The notes beneath the pieces were generated by a model, which was not told where the DNA came from, did no database searches, and saw only the letters and a list, made by a program, of their open reading frames with translations. From an uncultured Oscillospiraceae bacterium (GTDB taxonomy: Bacteria; Bacillota; Clostridia; Oscillospirales; Oscillospiraceae), in assembly GCA_934573935.1 (NCBI GenBank), contig CAKTMO010000005.1:1-64000 (forward strand): DNA of 64,000 nt. Direction: 5' to 3'. This document shows positions 26,742 through 36,930 of the stretch, one piece after another. Position 1 is the first letter of the stretch, and the number at the start of each line of letters is the position of its first letter. The position numbers and the translations under genes were made by a program.

Positions 26742-29700
26742 ATGAAGAAACGACTGCTCAGCGCCTTGCTTGTGCTTTGCATGGTATTCAGCCTGATGCC
26801 GGTGACGGCGCTGGCGGAGGGCGGAAGTGCCAAAGGCGGTGAGGCGACATTCACACTCAACGCGGATAGCTTCTCCTGTGCGGATGGGCACACCGGCAAG
26901 CTTGGAAGCTTACAAGTGACCGGTGTTGACATTTCCCAGTGGAAATCGGACAAAAAGATCACGATCCAATATGAGGTGCAGTATCGCTGCACCAATTCTT
27001 CGTGCGAGTTGTACGGCAACGACGATTCGTTCTTTTCCTACAGTGGAAAACACACCTTCACAGATACGAAGGTAGAGTTCTGCCACAAGAAGATCAGCGA
27101 GTCTTTCACGGCGACGATCCCGACAGCCCTTACACCTAGCGGCACCAAGGATTTCTCTATTTCCTTTACGCTGACGTCGGATAAGGGGATCTCTGAAATC
27201 GTGCGCCATGATTATGATGCCGCCTCTGCCTGCACGGAATGGTACTATTCGACACGCTGCTGGGAGTGTAAGGGCTGCGAGAGCTTTTTCACCAGAGAAG
27301 ATTGTGACGATGCATATAAAACAGACAAGGATATGCTCTATTTTTCTCCGCTTGGGCATAATATGACGCATTTTGATGCGAAAGCCCCCTCTTGTGTTGC
27401 CAAGGGTACGGTGGAGTACTGGCACTGCGAGCGCTGCCAGCTGAAATTCAGCGATGCGGATGGCAAAAATGAGCTGACGACCATTGAGACCAATGCGCCG
27501 CTGGCTAAACACACATACACCACCAACGGCATCTGCTCGGTCTGCGGCAAGAAGGCCGCTGCGGGTATTTGGGCTGGCAGTGGAACCACGTGGTACAACA
27601 CCATGGACAACGCGCTGGCCGCGCTGGATTCGATGTCCGGTAACGCCGAGCTTACCATCAACGACGACTATAACGACACCATCACCCTCAGCAAGACCTG
27701 CACTGTGAAGGTCAAGGCGGGCGTGGCGGTTTCCGCAATCCAGGTAAATGACGCGGAAAACTGCGTTGTCACCGTTGTCAACAACGGCACCATCAGCGCT
27801 CTGACCGGCTATACCGGCAAGCTGGTGCTCAAGAGCGGCAACGGCACCTACGGCAGCATCACCAACAGCAGCGAAAACGGCACGGCGGGTGGGCTTCTGC
27901 ACACGGACAGCGCCGACAAGTTCTACTGCTACAAACAGGGCAGCACTTGGCTTCACCCCGACGCGGCAACCGACAGCACTATTGAGAACGTGACCGTGGC
28001 TTACGCGCCGCTGGCCACCCTTGCCATTACCGGCGATAAGGTCACCGGCAGCGACGGCAGCTATGCGCTGACCGCGAATAAGGATGATACCATCACCCTG
28101 ACCGCCGCCGCAAAGGATATGGACGGCACTGCCGCCTCCGGCGTGTCCTACAGCTGGTACAACGAAAAAACGCCCAGCAAATCGCTGGGCAGTGAGGCGG
28201 AATTGACGCTGGAGAACATCAAGGCCGGAAAGCGCACCATCGTCTGCAAGGCAACGGCGGACGGCTACAGCATCACCGCCAAGCTGGTGCTGACGGCGGA
28301 GGGACAGAAGGATGCTCAGAGCTTCACAGTGAAGCTCTCTCAGGACACCTGCGGTGTCCGCGAGAAGGTCCTGCCGATCCTCTCTGTGGAGGGTGTGCAG
28401 GAAGAGGCGGCCGTGACGTATTATCTGATGACCGGCGAAACGCCCGCTCCGAAGACTGACACCAAGATCGACGCGAACTTTACCTTTGAAAAAATCGATA
28501 ACACGACAGGCGAACGTAAAGTCTACGCCCACACCGCGGAAACCGACAACTTCGCGTCAACGACGTCCGATCCTGTCACTATCACCGTCACGGCCCACTA
28601 CAACCACTGCATCTGCGGTGGCACGCTGAATCACACCCACGAGAACGTGGAATGGCAGGCGTGGGACGGCAAGAGCGCAATTAACTACGAACAGAAATTG
28701 GTTAAGGTCAGCGAATACACTTCCCATACGCGTTATGTTGCTTATGTCTATCTGACCGGCAATGTGTCGGCCAATCTGACGCTGGGCTCGCGGCAGATGC
28801 TGTATCTGTGCCTGAACGGCTACAGCTTCACGAGTGCAGATCCGTCACAACCGGCCATCACGCTGAAGGGCGAGAGGGGCTATCCCGCGGAGTTGTATCT
28901 GTGCGACTGCGGCAGCACGGGCACGCTGGGCGGCTCCACGGTTAGCGGCGGCAGCATCCGTGCCGCCGAGTATGCGAACGTTACTCTCTATGGCGGCACG
29001 CTGACGGGCAACACCGTTTCCGGCAACGGCGGCGCTGTGGCCGTTAACGACAATTGCAGCTTTACGATGCACGGCGGCACGATCTCCGGCAACGAGGCTT
29101 CCGGCAATGGCGGCGGTATCTATGCCACTGCTGGGTCTGTCACAATCAACGGCGGTATGATCTCGAATAACCAAGCCACCAATGGCGGCGGTATCTATGC
29201 CGTCTCCGGCGCACAGTTCCATCTCAACGGCGGCGAGATCAACGGCAACACAGCCACCAATGAGGGCGGCGGCGTTTACTGCAGCCACCTCTACAGCCAG
29301 AATACCGGTCGCTGCGAGTTCTACGGCAGCACCATTTCCGGCAACTCCGCCAAGCGGGGCGGCGGCGCGTATGTCCGCGTCTGCTATATCGGTTACCGGA
29401 ACTGCCGCATCACCGGCAATACCGCCACCGAGGCGGGCGGCGGCCTCTATCTGGAGCCGTATGCGTCTGCAAAGATCATATACATGGGCAACGTGTATGG
29501 AAACAGCGGTCCAATCACTCCGTATATCTATGACAATACGGTCAATTTCGCCCAGAACAACCTCTATCTCAGCGATCCGGACACACAGATCGTGTTTACC
29601 TCTCCCATAAACACGGACGGAGACGCAAAGATCGGCGTCTACTTCACCGGCATCACCAAAAATGGCGCATCTGTCCTTTTGAATGGTCTGCAAATCAATA

Positions 29701-32700
29701 CGGAGGCTCGGGCTCAGCTATACCATGATCGCATCTTCTGCGACAATCCGGATTACGGGATGCTGGAGATACAACAAGATGACGAATACTATAATCTGTA
29801 TCTGCGCAGCACCATTTCTGCGGTCAAGGTTACCCTCGACCCGAACGGCGGTACGCTGAGCGCGGGCGAAGGGAGCATATTCGTTCAGCCCGACTCGCCC
29901 TATGGCACACTGCCGACGCCGACGCGGGCCAGCTATCGCTTTGACGGCTGGTTTACCGAAAAGGACGGCGGCACGAAGGTGGAGGAGACCACCACTGTGT
30001 CCATACGCGGAAACCATACCCTCTACGCCCACTGGACCTTCCAGCACGAGCACTGCATCTGCGGCGGCGACGTTGCGGCGGGGGATCATACCGCGCATAC
30101 CCCGCAGGTGTTTACCGCGTGGAACGGTACGGACGCTATTGCGTATACGAATAGAATTGCCTATGTGTATCTGACGCAGAATGTGACCATCAACAGCAAT
30201 CTGGTGGTGGACGGCACGACCCTTTACCTCTGCCTGAGCGGAAATACCTTTGCCAGCAACGGCACCAATAAGATCCAGGTCAAAAACGGCGGACGGCTTG
30301 TCCTCTGCGACTGCGCAGGCGGCGGCACCATTAAGGGCGCGACCAGCGGCTGGGGCGGCGCGTGCATTTACATTTATACAAGTACTGTAGACATTTTTGG
30401 CGGCAAGATCACCGGTGGTAAGGTCACCACCAGCGGTGGCGGCGGCGCCATCGCGCTGGATGACAGCAAGTGCGTGCTGAACATCTACGGCGGCGAGATC
30501 TCCGGCAACAACGGCAAAAATTCCGGCGGCGCCATCTTCCTGAACAACAAAGATAACAAGGGCGGCACCGTGAATATGTACGGCGGTACGATCGCCAACA
30601 ATGAGGCACAAAAAGGCGGCGTGATCTATTCCGAATGCGGCGGCACCATCAACCTGGTGGGCGGCACCATCTCCGGCAACAAGGCCACAAAAGGCGACGG
30701 CGGCGTGATCAATATGGCCGGAGGCACGATCACCCTCTCCGGCGCAAAGCTCACCGGCAACAGCGCCAGTCAATATGGCGGCGCGGTCTATCTCTACGAG
30801 GGCGTGACAGCCACCATGACCGGCGGCGCGATCAGCAATAATTATGCTGGCTCAGAGGGCGGCGCGGTGCATGTGTACGGCAAGAATTCCACCTTCTACC
30901 TAAAAGGCGGCACGATCACCGGTAATCGTTCTGTGGACGGCGGAGCCATCTATCTGAACCGTGAGCCGTCTGTTCTGACCATGACAGGCGGTGTGATCTC
31001 CGGCAATACGGCCACTGGCAACGGCGGCGGCGTGTATATCTACCGCACCGGCTCGGTCTGCAACCTCTCCGGCGGTAGGATCGAGCAGAATACCGCAAAG
31101 GCCGGCGGCGGAATCTATGTCAACCCCTCGAACAGCGGCCAATTGAAGATCAGCGGCGCACCCGTTGTACGGGGCAACACCGTCTCCGGTGCGGCCAGCA
31201 ATGTGTACCTGCCCAGCGGCAAGTTGCTGACCATCAGCGGAAGCATGGAAGCTGGCGCATCCATTGGCGTGACCACCGAAAGCAAGAACTATCCGGTGGC
31301 GTTCTCTAATGCTTACGCCACGGACTACAGCGGCTTCTTCCGCGCGGATGACGCAGGCGCAGAGGTGGTGTACAAAACCGACCAAAAGCTGTACCTCGAC
31401 GCACGGCAGTATGACATTATCATTCAGGGCACCGACAACGGCCATGCCACTGCGGATTCCTCGCGTGCAGCAGCAAGCAAACGGATCACCCTGACTCCTG
31501 CGCCCAGTGTAGGTTATCATTTCATGGCATGGAATGTGATCAGCGGTGGTATCACCATCACAAAAGATGCGTCTGGTAAAGATGGGTTTACTATGCCTGC
31601 CAGCAATGTGATCATTCAGGCTGTTTTTGCGCAACACAGCTTCACGGCGGAGAGGGCGGAGGATACGTATCTGAAAACCGCAGCCGACTGTGAGAACGAT
31701 GCTGTCTACTACAAGAGCTGCGCCTGCGGTGAAAAGGGCACAGAAATCTTTACAAAGGCCAATTCTGCCCTTGGCCACGATTACGGCGCATGGACTTCCA
31801 ACGACAACGGCACCCACACCCGCATTTGCAGCAACGACACCAGCCACACCGAGACGAAGGACTGCCACGGCGGCACAGCGTCCTGCACAGCAAAGGCCAT
31901 CTGCGAGGACTGCGGGGCTGCATACGGCGAAATGAGTGCCCACAGCTTCACGGCGGAAACGGTGGAGGAAACGTATCTGAAATCCGAAGCCACATGCACG
32001 GATAAGGCTGTGTACTACAAGTCCTGTGCTGTCTGCGGCTTGAGCTCCGAGGGTACGGCGGGTGAAGCGACCTTCGAGTCCGGTAATTCTCTCGGCCACA
32101 ATTACGGTGCATGGACTTCTAACAACAACGGCACCCACACCCGCACTTGCAGCCGCGACGCCAGCCACAAAGAAACGGATAACTGCCACGGCGGCACGGC
32201 CACCTGCATCGCAGCGGCCGTCTGCACGGACTGCGGGACTGCATACGGCGCAAAGAAACCCCAGAATCACGCGGACGGGTGCATGCTTGAGTGGATAACG
32301 ACCGAAGAGACGCATCAGCAGAAGTATTCCAAGTGCGGACAGGAAGTGGTTCCCGAAGAAGACCATGAGTGGGAGAACGGGACCTGCACAGAGTGCCGCT
32401 ACGTCTGCCAGCACAGCGGCGGCACGGCCACCTGTACGGAAAAGGCCGTCTGTGAGATCTGCGGCGAGTCCTACAGCGATCCTTTGGGCCACGACTGGGG
32501 CCAGTGGACCGTGACCACTCCCGCCACGGCCAGGGCCGAGGGCGTGGAGACGCGGACGTGCCGGAACGACGCCTCTCACACTGAGACGCGGGCCATTCCG
32601 AAGCTCACGCCCGAACGGGGCCACACCTCCCGCCGCTTCCCTGCCGGCGGCACGACGAACAGCACCGGCTCTGCCACAGACACCGACAAGACGGTGAAGT

Positions 32701-32801
32701 CCAGCGACACCGGCGATATGGGCGTCGCCCTGTACGCTGTCACTGCGCTGCTGAGCGTCACCGGCATGGCCTGGGTGGGCAGAAAGAAGCGCGGTAACTA
32801 A
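26742..32801 (+). CDS. Giant surface protein: two beta-helices, InlB-type repeat, Cys/His repeats
   Basis: 2019 residues. Signal peptide about 1-26 (LLSALLVLCMVFSLMPVTALA). Ig-like/unknown domains (about 30-630) contain Cys pairs. Two right-handed beta-helix blocks (about 735-930 and 1160-1500) consist of repeated GGTISGN, GGGIYA and GGAVYL units. Between them is a Listeria-Bacteroides (InlB B-type) repeat ending FDGWFTEKDGGTKV and LYAHW (about 1030-1090). A second GWxxx-type repeat lies about 1545-1625, then HSFTAE/LGHxYGAWTSN/CHGGTATC modules rich in Cys and His (about 1630-1950). The tail, SSDTGDMGVALYAVTALLS then GRKKRGN, is nearly identical to that of the preceding gene. The two genes are paralogues in tandem. 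Probable wall-attached adhesin. Confidence 0.85.
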   Translation: MKKRLLSALLVLCMVFSLMPVTALAEGGSAKGGEATFTLNADSFSCADGHTGKLGSLQVTGVDISQWKSDKKITIQYEVQYRCTNSSCELYGNDDSFFSYSGKHTFTDTKVEFCHKKISESFTATIPTALTPSGTKDFSISFTLTSDKGISEIVRHDYDAASACTEWYYSTRCWECKGCESFFTREDCDDAYKTDKDMLYFSPLGHNMTHFDAKAPSCVAKGTVEYWHCERCQLKFSDADGKNELTTIETNAPLAKHTYTTNGICSVCGKKAAAGIWAGSGTTWYNTMDNALAALDSMSGNAELTINDDYNDTITLSKTCTVKVKAGVAVSAIQVNDAENCVVTVVNNGTISALTGYTGKLVLKSGNGTYGSITNSSENGTAGGLLHTDSADKFYCYKQGSTWLHPDAATDSTIENVTVAYAPLATLAITGDKVTGSDGSYALTANKDDTITLTAAAKDMDGTAASGVSYSWYNEKTPSKSLGSEAELTLENIKAGKRTIVCKATADGYSITAKLVLTAEGQKDAQSFTVKLSQDTCGVREKVLPILSVEGVQEEAAVTYYLMTGETPAPKTDTKIDANFTFEKIDNTTGERKVYAHTAETDNFASTTSDPVTITVTAHYNHCICGGTLNHTHENVEWQAWDGKSAINYEQKLVKVSEYTSHTRYVAYVYLTGNVSANLTLGSRQMLYLCLNGYSFTSADPSQPAITLKGERGYPAELYLCDCGSTGTLGGSTVSGGSIRAAEYANVTLYGGTLTGNTVSGNGGAVAVNDNCSFTMHGGTISGNEASGNGGGIYATAGSVTINGGMISNNQATNGGGIYAVSGAQFHLNGGEINGNTATNEGGGVYCSHLYSQNTGRCEFYGSTISGNSAKRGGGAYVRVCYIGYRNCRITGNTATEAGGGLYLEPYASAKIIYMGNVYGNSGPITPYIYDNTVNFAQNNLYLSDPDTQIVFTSPINTDGDAKIGVYFTGITKNGASVLLNGLQINTEARAQLYHDRIFCDNPDYGMLEIQQDDEYYNLYLRSTISAVKVTLDPNGGTLSAGEGSIFVQPDSPYGTLPTPTRASYRFDGWFTEKDGGTKVEETTTVSIRGNHTLYAHWTFQHEHCICGGDVAAGDHTAHTPQVFTAWNGTDAIAYTNRIAYVYLTQNVTINSNLVVDGTTLYLCLSGNTFASNGTNKIQVKNGGRLVLCDCAGGGTIKGATSGWGGACIYIYTSTVDIFGGKITGGKVTTSGGGGAIALDDSKCVLNIYGGEISGNNGKNSGGAIFLNNKDNKGGTVNMYGGTIANNEAQKGGVIYSECGGTINLVGGTISGNKATKGDGGVINMAGGTITLSGAKLTGNSASQYGGAVYLYEGVTATMTGGAISNNYAGSEGGAVHVYGKNSTFYLKGGTITGNRSVDGGAIYLNREPSVLTMTGGVISGNTATGNGGGVYIYRTGSVCNLSGGRIEQNTAKAGGGIYVNPSNSGQLKISGAPVVRGNTVSGAASNVYLPSGKLLTISGSMEAGASIGVTTESKNYPVAFSNAYATDYSGFFRADDAGAEVVYKTDQKLYLDARQYDIIIQGTDNGHATADSSRAAASKRITLTPAPSVGYHFMAWNVISGGITITKDASGKDGFTMPASNVIIQAVFAQHSFTAERAEDTYLKTAADCENDAVYYKSCACGEKGTEIFTKANSALGHDYGAWTSNDNGTHTRICSNDTSHTETKDCHGGTASCTAKAICEDCGAAYGEMSAHSFTAETVEETYLKSEATCTDKAVYYKSCAVCGLSSEGTAGEATFESGNSLGHNYGAWTSNNNGTHTRTCSRDASHKETDNCHGGTATCIAAAVCTDCGTAYGAKKPQNHADGCMLEWITTEETHQQKYSKCGQEVVPEEDHEWENGTCTECRYVCQHSGGTATCTEKAVCEICGESYSDPLGHDWGQWTVTTPATARAEGVETRTCRNDASHTETRAIPKLTPERGHTSRRFPAGGTTNSTGSATDTDKTVKSSDTGDMGVALYAVTALLSVTGMAWVGRKKRGN

Positions 32802-32847
32802 GCTTCCTGCACAGGCGGCGTTCTCCCTTGCCGCCTGATGAGGATAG

Positions 32848-32877
32848 AAAAAAGAGACGCTTACGCGTCTCTTTTTT
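32848..32877 (+). terminator. Terminator of the second surface protein gene (repeat copy B)
   Basis: Hairpin with agagacgc/gcgtctct arms and T6, after a ggcggcg/ccgcc stem. Same module as at 26573 and 37823. Confidence 0.9.
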
Positions 32878-32939
32878 CATTATGTGCCGGCAGCGAGAAG
32901 AGCGCACCACCGGCATGCAGAGGAGGGATCTCCATCCGG

Positions 32940-34943
32940 TCACTGCTCCAGACCGCAGTATTTCTTGTAGTTCTCGATGTAATTATCCGCGTAGGGCGCT
33001 TCCTTGAAGTAGTAGCAGGACATCTCTCTTGCCACCGCCTTGCCGTCCTCCATGTGGATGGGCAGGAACTCATGCCACTTGGGATCGTCCTCGGGATAGT
33101 CGAGCCGTGTGAAGTTGAGCACCTTATTGCTGGACTTTCTGGCCTTCGCGCTTTCCAGCACGAATCTGTCCAGCTTCAGCAGCGCCTTGCTCTCGATGGC
33201 GCGGACCAGCTCGTGGGGGTTGGCGGCGTAGGTGCGCTGCCCCTCACACTCGGCAAGGCTGTCGATGCGTCTGATACCGGCGTCCAGCACGTCCTCGGTG
33301 ATCGCCGGACCGAAATAGTCCTGCATCACTCTGGCAGAGGCATAGTTCAGCTCCTTCCAGCCGATGTCGCCGGGGTTCGTCACGGACTGATAGCAGTCCT
33401 CCTTTTCCCTGTCGATCTGCCGGCGGCACGGCTCCGTGATCTCCTGCCCGCGGGCAAAGATGGCCGCCTGACGACCGGCGTAGCGGCCCGTTGTGTGGGC
33501 TTCGCCGTGGTTGCCGTTTCCGAACAGGCAGGGTGCGCCTGCCGCGAAAAGGCCGGGGAGATTGGTCATCAGCCGCCAGTCGGTCAGGTAGCCGCCGGAA
33601 CCGCCCAGGATCCGGACGGCGGCCGGTGCATGGCGCATATTGCCCCAGAAGATGCCGCCCCTGAAATCGTCCACCGCCAGGATGGGGCACTGGATCATGT
33701 CCTTATCGGGATCAAAGCCCCAATGGGTGTAGTTCTTATAGACAGAGGCCAGCGTCTTACCCTCGTTGCCCACCATCAGGCCGAAGATGGCGCGCCGGTC
33801 ATGGGGATCCGTCCCTGGGAAATCCACATAGAGCGGCAGCTTGTACTCGCCGGAGCGGATCTTTGCCGGAAGCTTCGGGTCCACGACGCACTCGTCATAC
33901 GAGCTGTCCGCCGAGATGCCGATGGTGCCAATCCCCGGGCAGAACACAAACTTGTCGTCCTCCTTGCGGCTCATGATCTGGCTGATATCCACCTGTTCGC
34001 CGCGGGCATTGTACATCTGCACTTCCTTGCCGTTGGCGTCCACCACCTTGGCGCCATACCAGGTGTCGCCGGAGTTGCCGATGCTGTAGGGCATATAGGC
34101 GTGGCCAGGCTTTCTGTCCAGCACCACATGATCCATCATGCAGAATTCCGCGCCCGCGTCAATGCCCGCCGTCCAGCCCAGACCGGCCAGGTTCAGGTCG
34201 TACATGGACGCGCTCTCCGTCACCTCGGGGGAGAAGTTCCAGATGCGGTTCGTTCCGCCGGTGCTGACCACCACGGCCTTGGCCTTGAAAATGCAGAACT
34301 CCCCTGTTCTGGCGTTCACGCCGGTGGCGCCGATGACACGTCCCCCCTGCTTTCCGTCTTCCGTCAGGAAGGAGGTGATCGCCACACGGTTGACGACCTT
34401 GACGCCCTTGCGCTTCATCTCGCGATCCACGCAGTTTTTGATCCTTGCGCCGTAGATGCGGATCATGAATCTGGATTTGTTGTCATAGGCGAACATCAAT
34501 CCGGTCTCCGGATCCTTCCACTGGGCGCCGTCGAACTCGCCGTCCAGATCTCTGATCTGAACGCCCATCTCCTCCGCTTCCAGCAGGGTATCCCAGCCCT
34601 CCTTGGCGGAGATATAGCGGGCGATGCCGTTGGTATAGCCGCCGCTCTGTTCCAGCGTGCCGTCCGTATAGTCCTCCGGCGTCACTGTGGAGCAGGGGTT
34701 CGTCAGCGCGTTGAGCCAGTGGTCAACGCCCGCACCGCCGCGGCCGCTTCTTCTGCTGTCGCCTCTGTCCGCCACGATGACGGAGGCGCCATACTTTGCC
34801 GCCTCGATCGCCGCTCTGCATCCCGCGACGCCGCCGCCGACGATCAGGACATCGGATTCATAGACATTCTCTTTGCCGTAATTCACCTCATACGGCCAGT
34901 CAGGAGCTTTTCCTGCCTTCATTACATATTCATGCCAATTCAT
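32940..34943 (-). CDS. AprA/fumarate-reductase-type flavoprotein
   Basis: 667 residues. FAD-binding N-terminus (DVLIVGGGVAGCRAAIEAAKYGA), the family capping domain, and a C-terminal helical domain. The level of similarity is to fumarate reductase/adenylylsulfate reductase alpha-type flavoproteins, with GGSGGYLTDWRLMTNLPGLF and FGNGNHGEAHTTGRYAG near the FAD site. Start at ATG 34943 behind gggagacaaaat; a frame extension upstream adds only six residues. It is the third gene after a two-cluster ferredoxin and an APC permease. I infer an electron-accepting or substrate-oxidising reaction on an imported organic substrate, with the ferredoxin as electron partner. Neither the AprA active-site assignment nor the substrate is established. 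Confidence 0.8.
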   Translation of the reverse strand: MNWHEYVMKAGKAPDWPYEVNYGKENVYESDVLIVGGGVAGCRAAIEAAKYGASVIVADRGDSRRSGRGGAGVDHWLNALTNPCSTVTPEDYTDGTLEQSGGYTNGIARYISAKEGWDTLLEAEEMGVQIRDLDGEFDGAQWKDPETGLMFAYDNKSRFMIRIYGARIKNCVDREMKRKGVKVVNRVAITSFLTEDGKQGGRVIGATGVNARTGEFCIFKAKAVVVSTGGTNRIWNFSPEVTESASMYDLNLAGLGWTAGIDAGAEFCMMDHVVLDRKPGHAYMPYSIGNSGDTWYGAKVVDANGKEVQMYNARGEQVDISQIMSRKEDDKFVFCPGIGTIGISADSSYDECVVDPKLPAKIRSGEYKLPLYVDFPGTDPHDRRAIFGLMVGNEGKTLASVYKNYTHWGFDPDKDMIQCPILAVDDFRGGIFWGNMRHAPAAVRILGGSGGYLTDWRLMTNLPGLFAAGAPCLFGNGNHGEAHTTGRYAGRQAAIFARGQEITEPCRRQIDREKEDCYQSVTNPGDIGWKELNYASARVMQDYFGPAITEDVLDAGIRRIDSLAECEGQRTYAANPHELVRAIESKALLKLDRFVLESAKARKSSNKVLNFTRLDYPEDDPKWHEFLPIHMEDGKAVAREMSCYYFKEAPYADNYIENYKKYCGLEQ

Positions 34944-34981
34944 ATTTTGTCTCCCGATCAATAGTCATTGTCTGTTTGTGT

Positions 34982-36379
34982 TTACTTTGCGGCGGACTCC
35001 GCGTCCACCTGCGCCCATTTCGCCTCCAGGGCCTCCCATTCGGGATAGGGCGCGCCAAGATCCTTGATCAGATCATAGCCGTCGCCCTTGAGCTTTCTGA
35101 TCCGGAAGAACAGGTAGATCAGCGAGACGACCAGGATCACGGCAAACGCGATCCACGCAGGGGCGCCCAGATTGATGATGGTACCGATGGACAGATAGAC
35201 GTCCACGATCACCGCGAAAGCGCATACGATGACGATCAGCGTGGGGCTGAGCTTCAGGCCGGGATGGTTGCAGGCGTGGGGGTATCTCTTGCGCAGGAAG
35301 AAGGGCACCAAACACTTGGGGATGGCGCACAGGCCCACGATCAGGGAAAAGACCTTCATCATCACGCCGTAGTTGACGCCCGTGCCCACCAGTAGGACGG
35401 CCACGCCGATCAGGTAGCAGAGCATGACGACAGGGGTGCCGTACTTGTTCTTCTTGGCGGTGAATGCCGGAAACACCTTGTTTTCCGCCGCGGAATACAG
35501 CACTGCGTTGCTCATCATGATCACGGGGATCAGGGAGGTCAGGATGCCGAACAGCGGGCCGCCCACGATGAAGAAGGTCATCAGCGCGGGACTCATATAT
35601 GTGGCCGCGATCTCGGAAAGGCTCTCAATGGTCGCACTGGGCATAATACCGACGGTGACCACTGCCATGATGATGTAGATCAGGGAGACCGCGAACGGGG
35701 CAATGATCAGCGTCAGGGGGATATCTCTTGAAGGATTCTTCAGGTCATCCGCGATCTGAGCCACATTGCCCGCGCCGTTCAGGGTCGATGAGACCATCAC
35801 GATGGTCGCCGACAGCGTCGTCAGGGAAATGCCGGTGCCGGCCAGTTTGCTGAGGGCCAGCTTACTGACGTCCACATGGGGGACGCCCAGGATGACATAT
35901 GCGGCGATGGCAGCCAGCAGCACAAAGACCATGATGGTGCTGAACTTGGCAAAGATATCATTGCCGAAGTAGGCCAGAATAAAGAACACCACCAGGATCG
36001 CAACGCCGCACAGCGTCGCGTAGGGTGCCAGCGCCGGAACCAGCGCGGTAAAATACACCGCGAACATCTTTGCGAAGGACGCCACCAGGAAAGGATGCAC
36101 CAAGCCCAGATAGACCATAAACAGGCCCACATAGGGGGAGATCAGCTTGGCGGAATAGAGAAACGCGCCGCCGGACTTGGGAATGACCGACATGGAATAG
36201 GCGTCGGGGATCAGCAGCGCGATCACATAGATCGCGGCAAAGATGAAGGCCAGTATTACCGTGTTGCCCACTTCATTGATGCCTTCGGGAAGGGTGCCGA
36301 AGATGCCGCTGCCGATGATGGAGCCGACCGCCAGGACAATGCACCCGAATAAGCCGATTTTCTTTTTGTTATCGTTCAT
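34982..36379 (-). CDS. APC-superfamily amino acid/organic acid permease
   Basis: 465 residues with twelve to thirteen predicted membrane segments. APC signature at the N-terminus (GSIIGSGIFGTLPEGI), and NGAGNVAQIADDLKNPSRDIP in the middle. Start at ATG 36379 (ATGAACGATAAC, behind atggaggaaat); an in-frame ATG 8 codons upstream is less well placed. Gaps to the neighbours are 42 and 38 nt, so ferredoxin, permease and flavoprotein form one operon. It probably supplies the flavoprotein with its substrate or exchanges substrate for product. Confidence 0.88.
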   Translation of the reverse strand: MNDNKKKIGLFGCIVLAVGSIIGSGIFGTLPEGINEVGNTVILAFIFAAIYVIALLIPDAYSMSVIPKSGGAFLYSAKLISPYVGLFMVYLGLVHPFLVASFAKMFAVYFTALVPALAPYATLCGVAILVVFFILAYFGNDIFAKFSTIMVFVLLAAIAAYVILGVPHVDVSKLALSKLAGTGISLTTLSATIVMVSSTLNGAGNVAQIADDLKNPSRDIPLTLIIAPFAVSLIYIIMAVVTVGIMPSATIESLSEIAATYMSPALMTFFIVGGPLFGILTSLIPVIMMSNAVLYSAAENKVFPAFTAKKNKYGTPVVMLCYLIGVAVLLVGTGVNYGVMMKVFSLIVGLCAIPKCLVPFFLRKRYPHACNHPGLKLSPTLIVIVCAFAVIVDVYLSIGTIINLGAPAWIAFAVILVVSLIYLFFRIRKLKGDGYDLIKDLGAPYPEWEALEAKWAQVDAESAAK

Positions 36380-36421
36380 ATTTCCTCCATAGTAAGCACA
36401 CAATCACTCGTTTTTCTGTTG

Positions 36422-36775
36422 TTACTTCAATTGCCTTCCGGCCGAGGGTCTGGTGTTGGGGGGCAGCGGGTCGTTCATGCCGACGCGGTACTCCTTGCCG
36501 GTCGCCTTATCCACCCATACCGCCGAAATGTTCTGCTTTGTCGGATTGCACAGGGTAATGGCCTCCTTCGGGCAGTCGTTCACGCACGAGCCGCAGAACC
36601 AGCACTCCTCCGCAAACACAACGATGGGCTCCTTGCCTTTTTCCGGATTGGGGATCATCACGTCGATGGGGCATACATCCACACAGGTGTTGCAGCCTAC
36701 ACACTTCTCCGCATCGAACTTCAAGACCCTGCTGGGACCGGAAAACGCGGGAAATGTATAAATTGCTTCTTTCAT
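36422..36775 (-). CDS. Two-cluster ferredoxin, AprB-like
   Basis: 117 residues. Two [4Fe-4S] motifs: CVGCNTCVDVCP and CWFCGSCVNDCP, the second with the aromatic insertion typical of AprB-type ferredoxins, followed by a beta-rich tail (VWVDKATGKEYRVG). Start at ATG 36775 with agaaggaggtattttcagATG. It is first in the operon with permease and flavoprotein, so it is the likely electron partner of the AprA-like enzyme. The pairing resembles aprBA, but no sulfate-activation gene is in the window, so a different substrate is likely. Confidence 0.85.
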   Translation of the reverse strand: MKEAIYTFPAFSGPSRVLKFDAEKCVGCNTCVDVCPIDVMIPNPEKGKEPIVVFAEECWFCGSCVNDCPKEAITLCNPTKQNISAVWVDKATGKEYRVGMNDPLPPNTRPSAGRQLK

Positions 36776-36815
36776 TCTGAAAATACCTCCTTCTGGCAAA
36801 AGTTTGGGTGTCATC

Positions 36816-36868
36816 ATGATAGCATATCATTTTGCGTTTTGCAATATGCAAAACGCAAAATGATATGC
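36816..36868. promoter_or_regulatory. Ferredoxin-operon promoter inside a 47-bp palindrome
   Basis: Perfect 22-base arms (36822-36843 and 36847-36868; left arm starts gcatatcattttgcg) around 3 bp. The minus-strand promoter TTGCAA-N17-TATCAT (36844-36816) lies directly in it: the -35 is at the centre and one arm fills the spacer. A strong operator candidate for the divergent GntR protein. Confidence 0.85.
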
Positions 36869-36930
36869 CTCCTGATTGTGCAAAATCACCGTACCCCGCT
36901 GCAGGATCTTTGCACAAAATGCATTTTATG

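Noticed and set aside
32838..34964. Long plus-strand open frame of 708 codons opposite the flavoprotein
   Set aside because: The flavoprotein on minus has clear FAD motifs, a ribosome binding site and operon context; the plus frame has low-complexity His/Val/Leu composition typical of GC-rich antisense.
32940..36775. Dissimilatory sulfate reduction (aprBA) locus
   Set aside because: Only gross similarity; there is no sat, qmo or dsr gene in the window and an amino-acid-type permease is in the operon.
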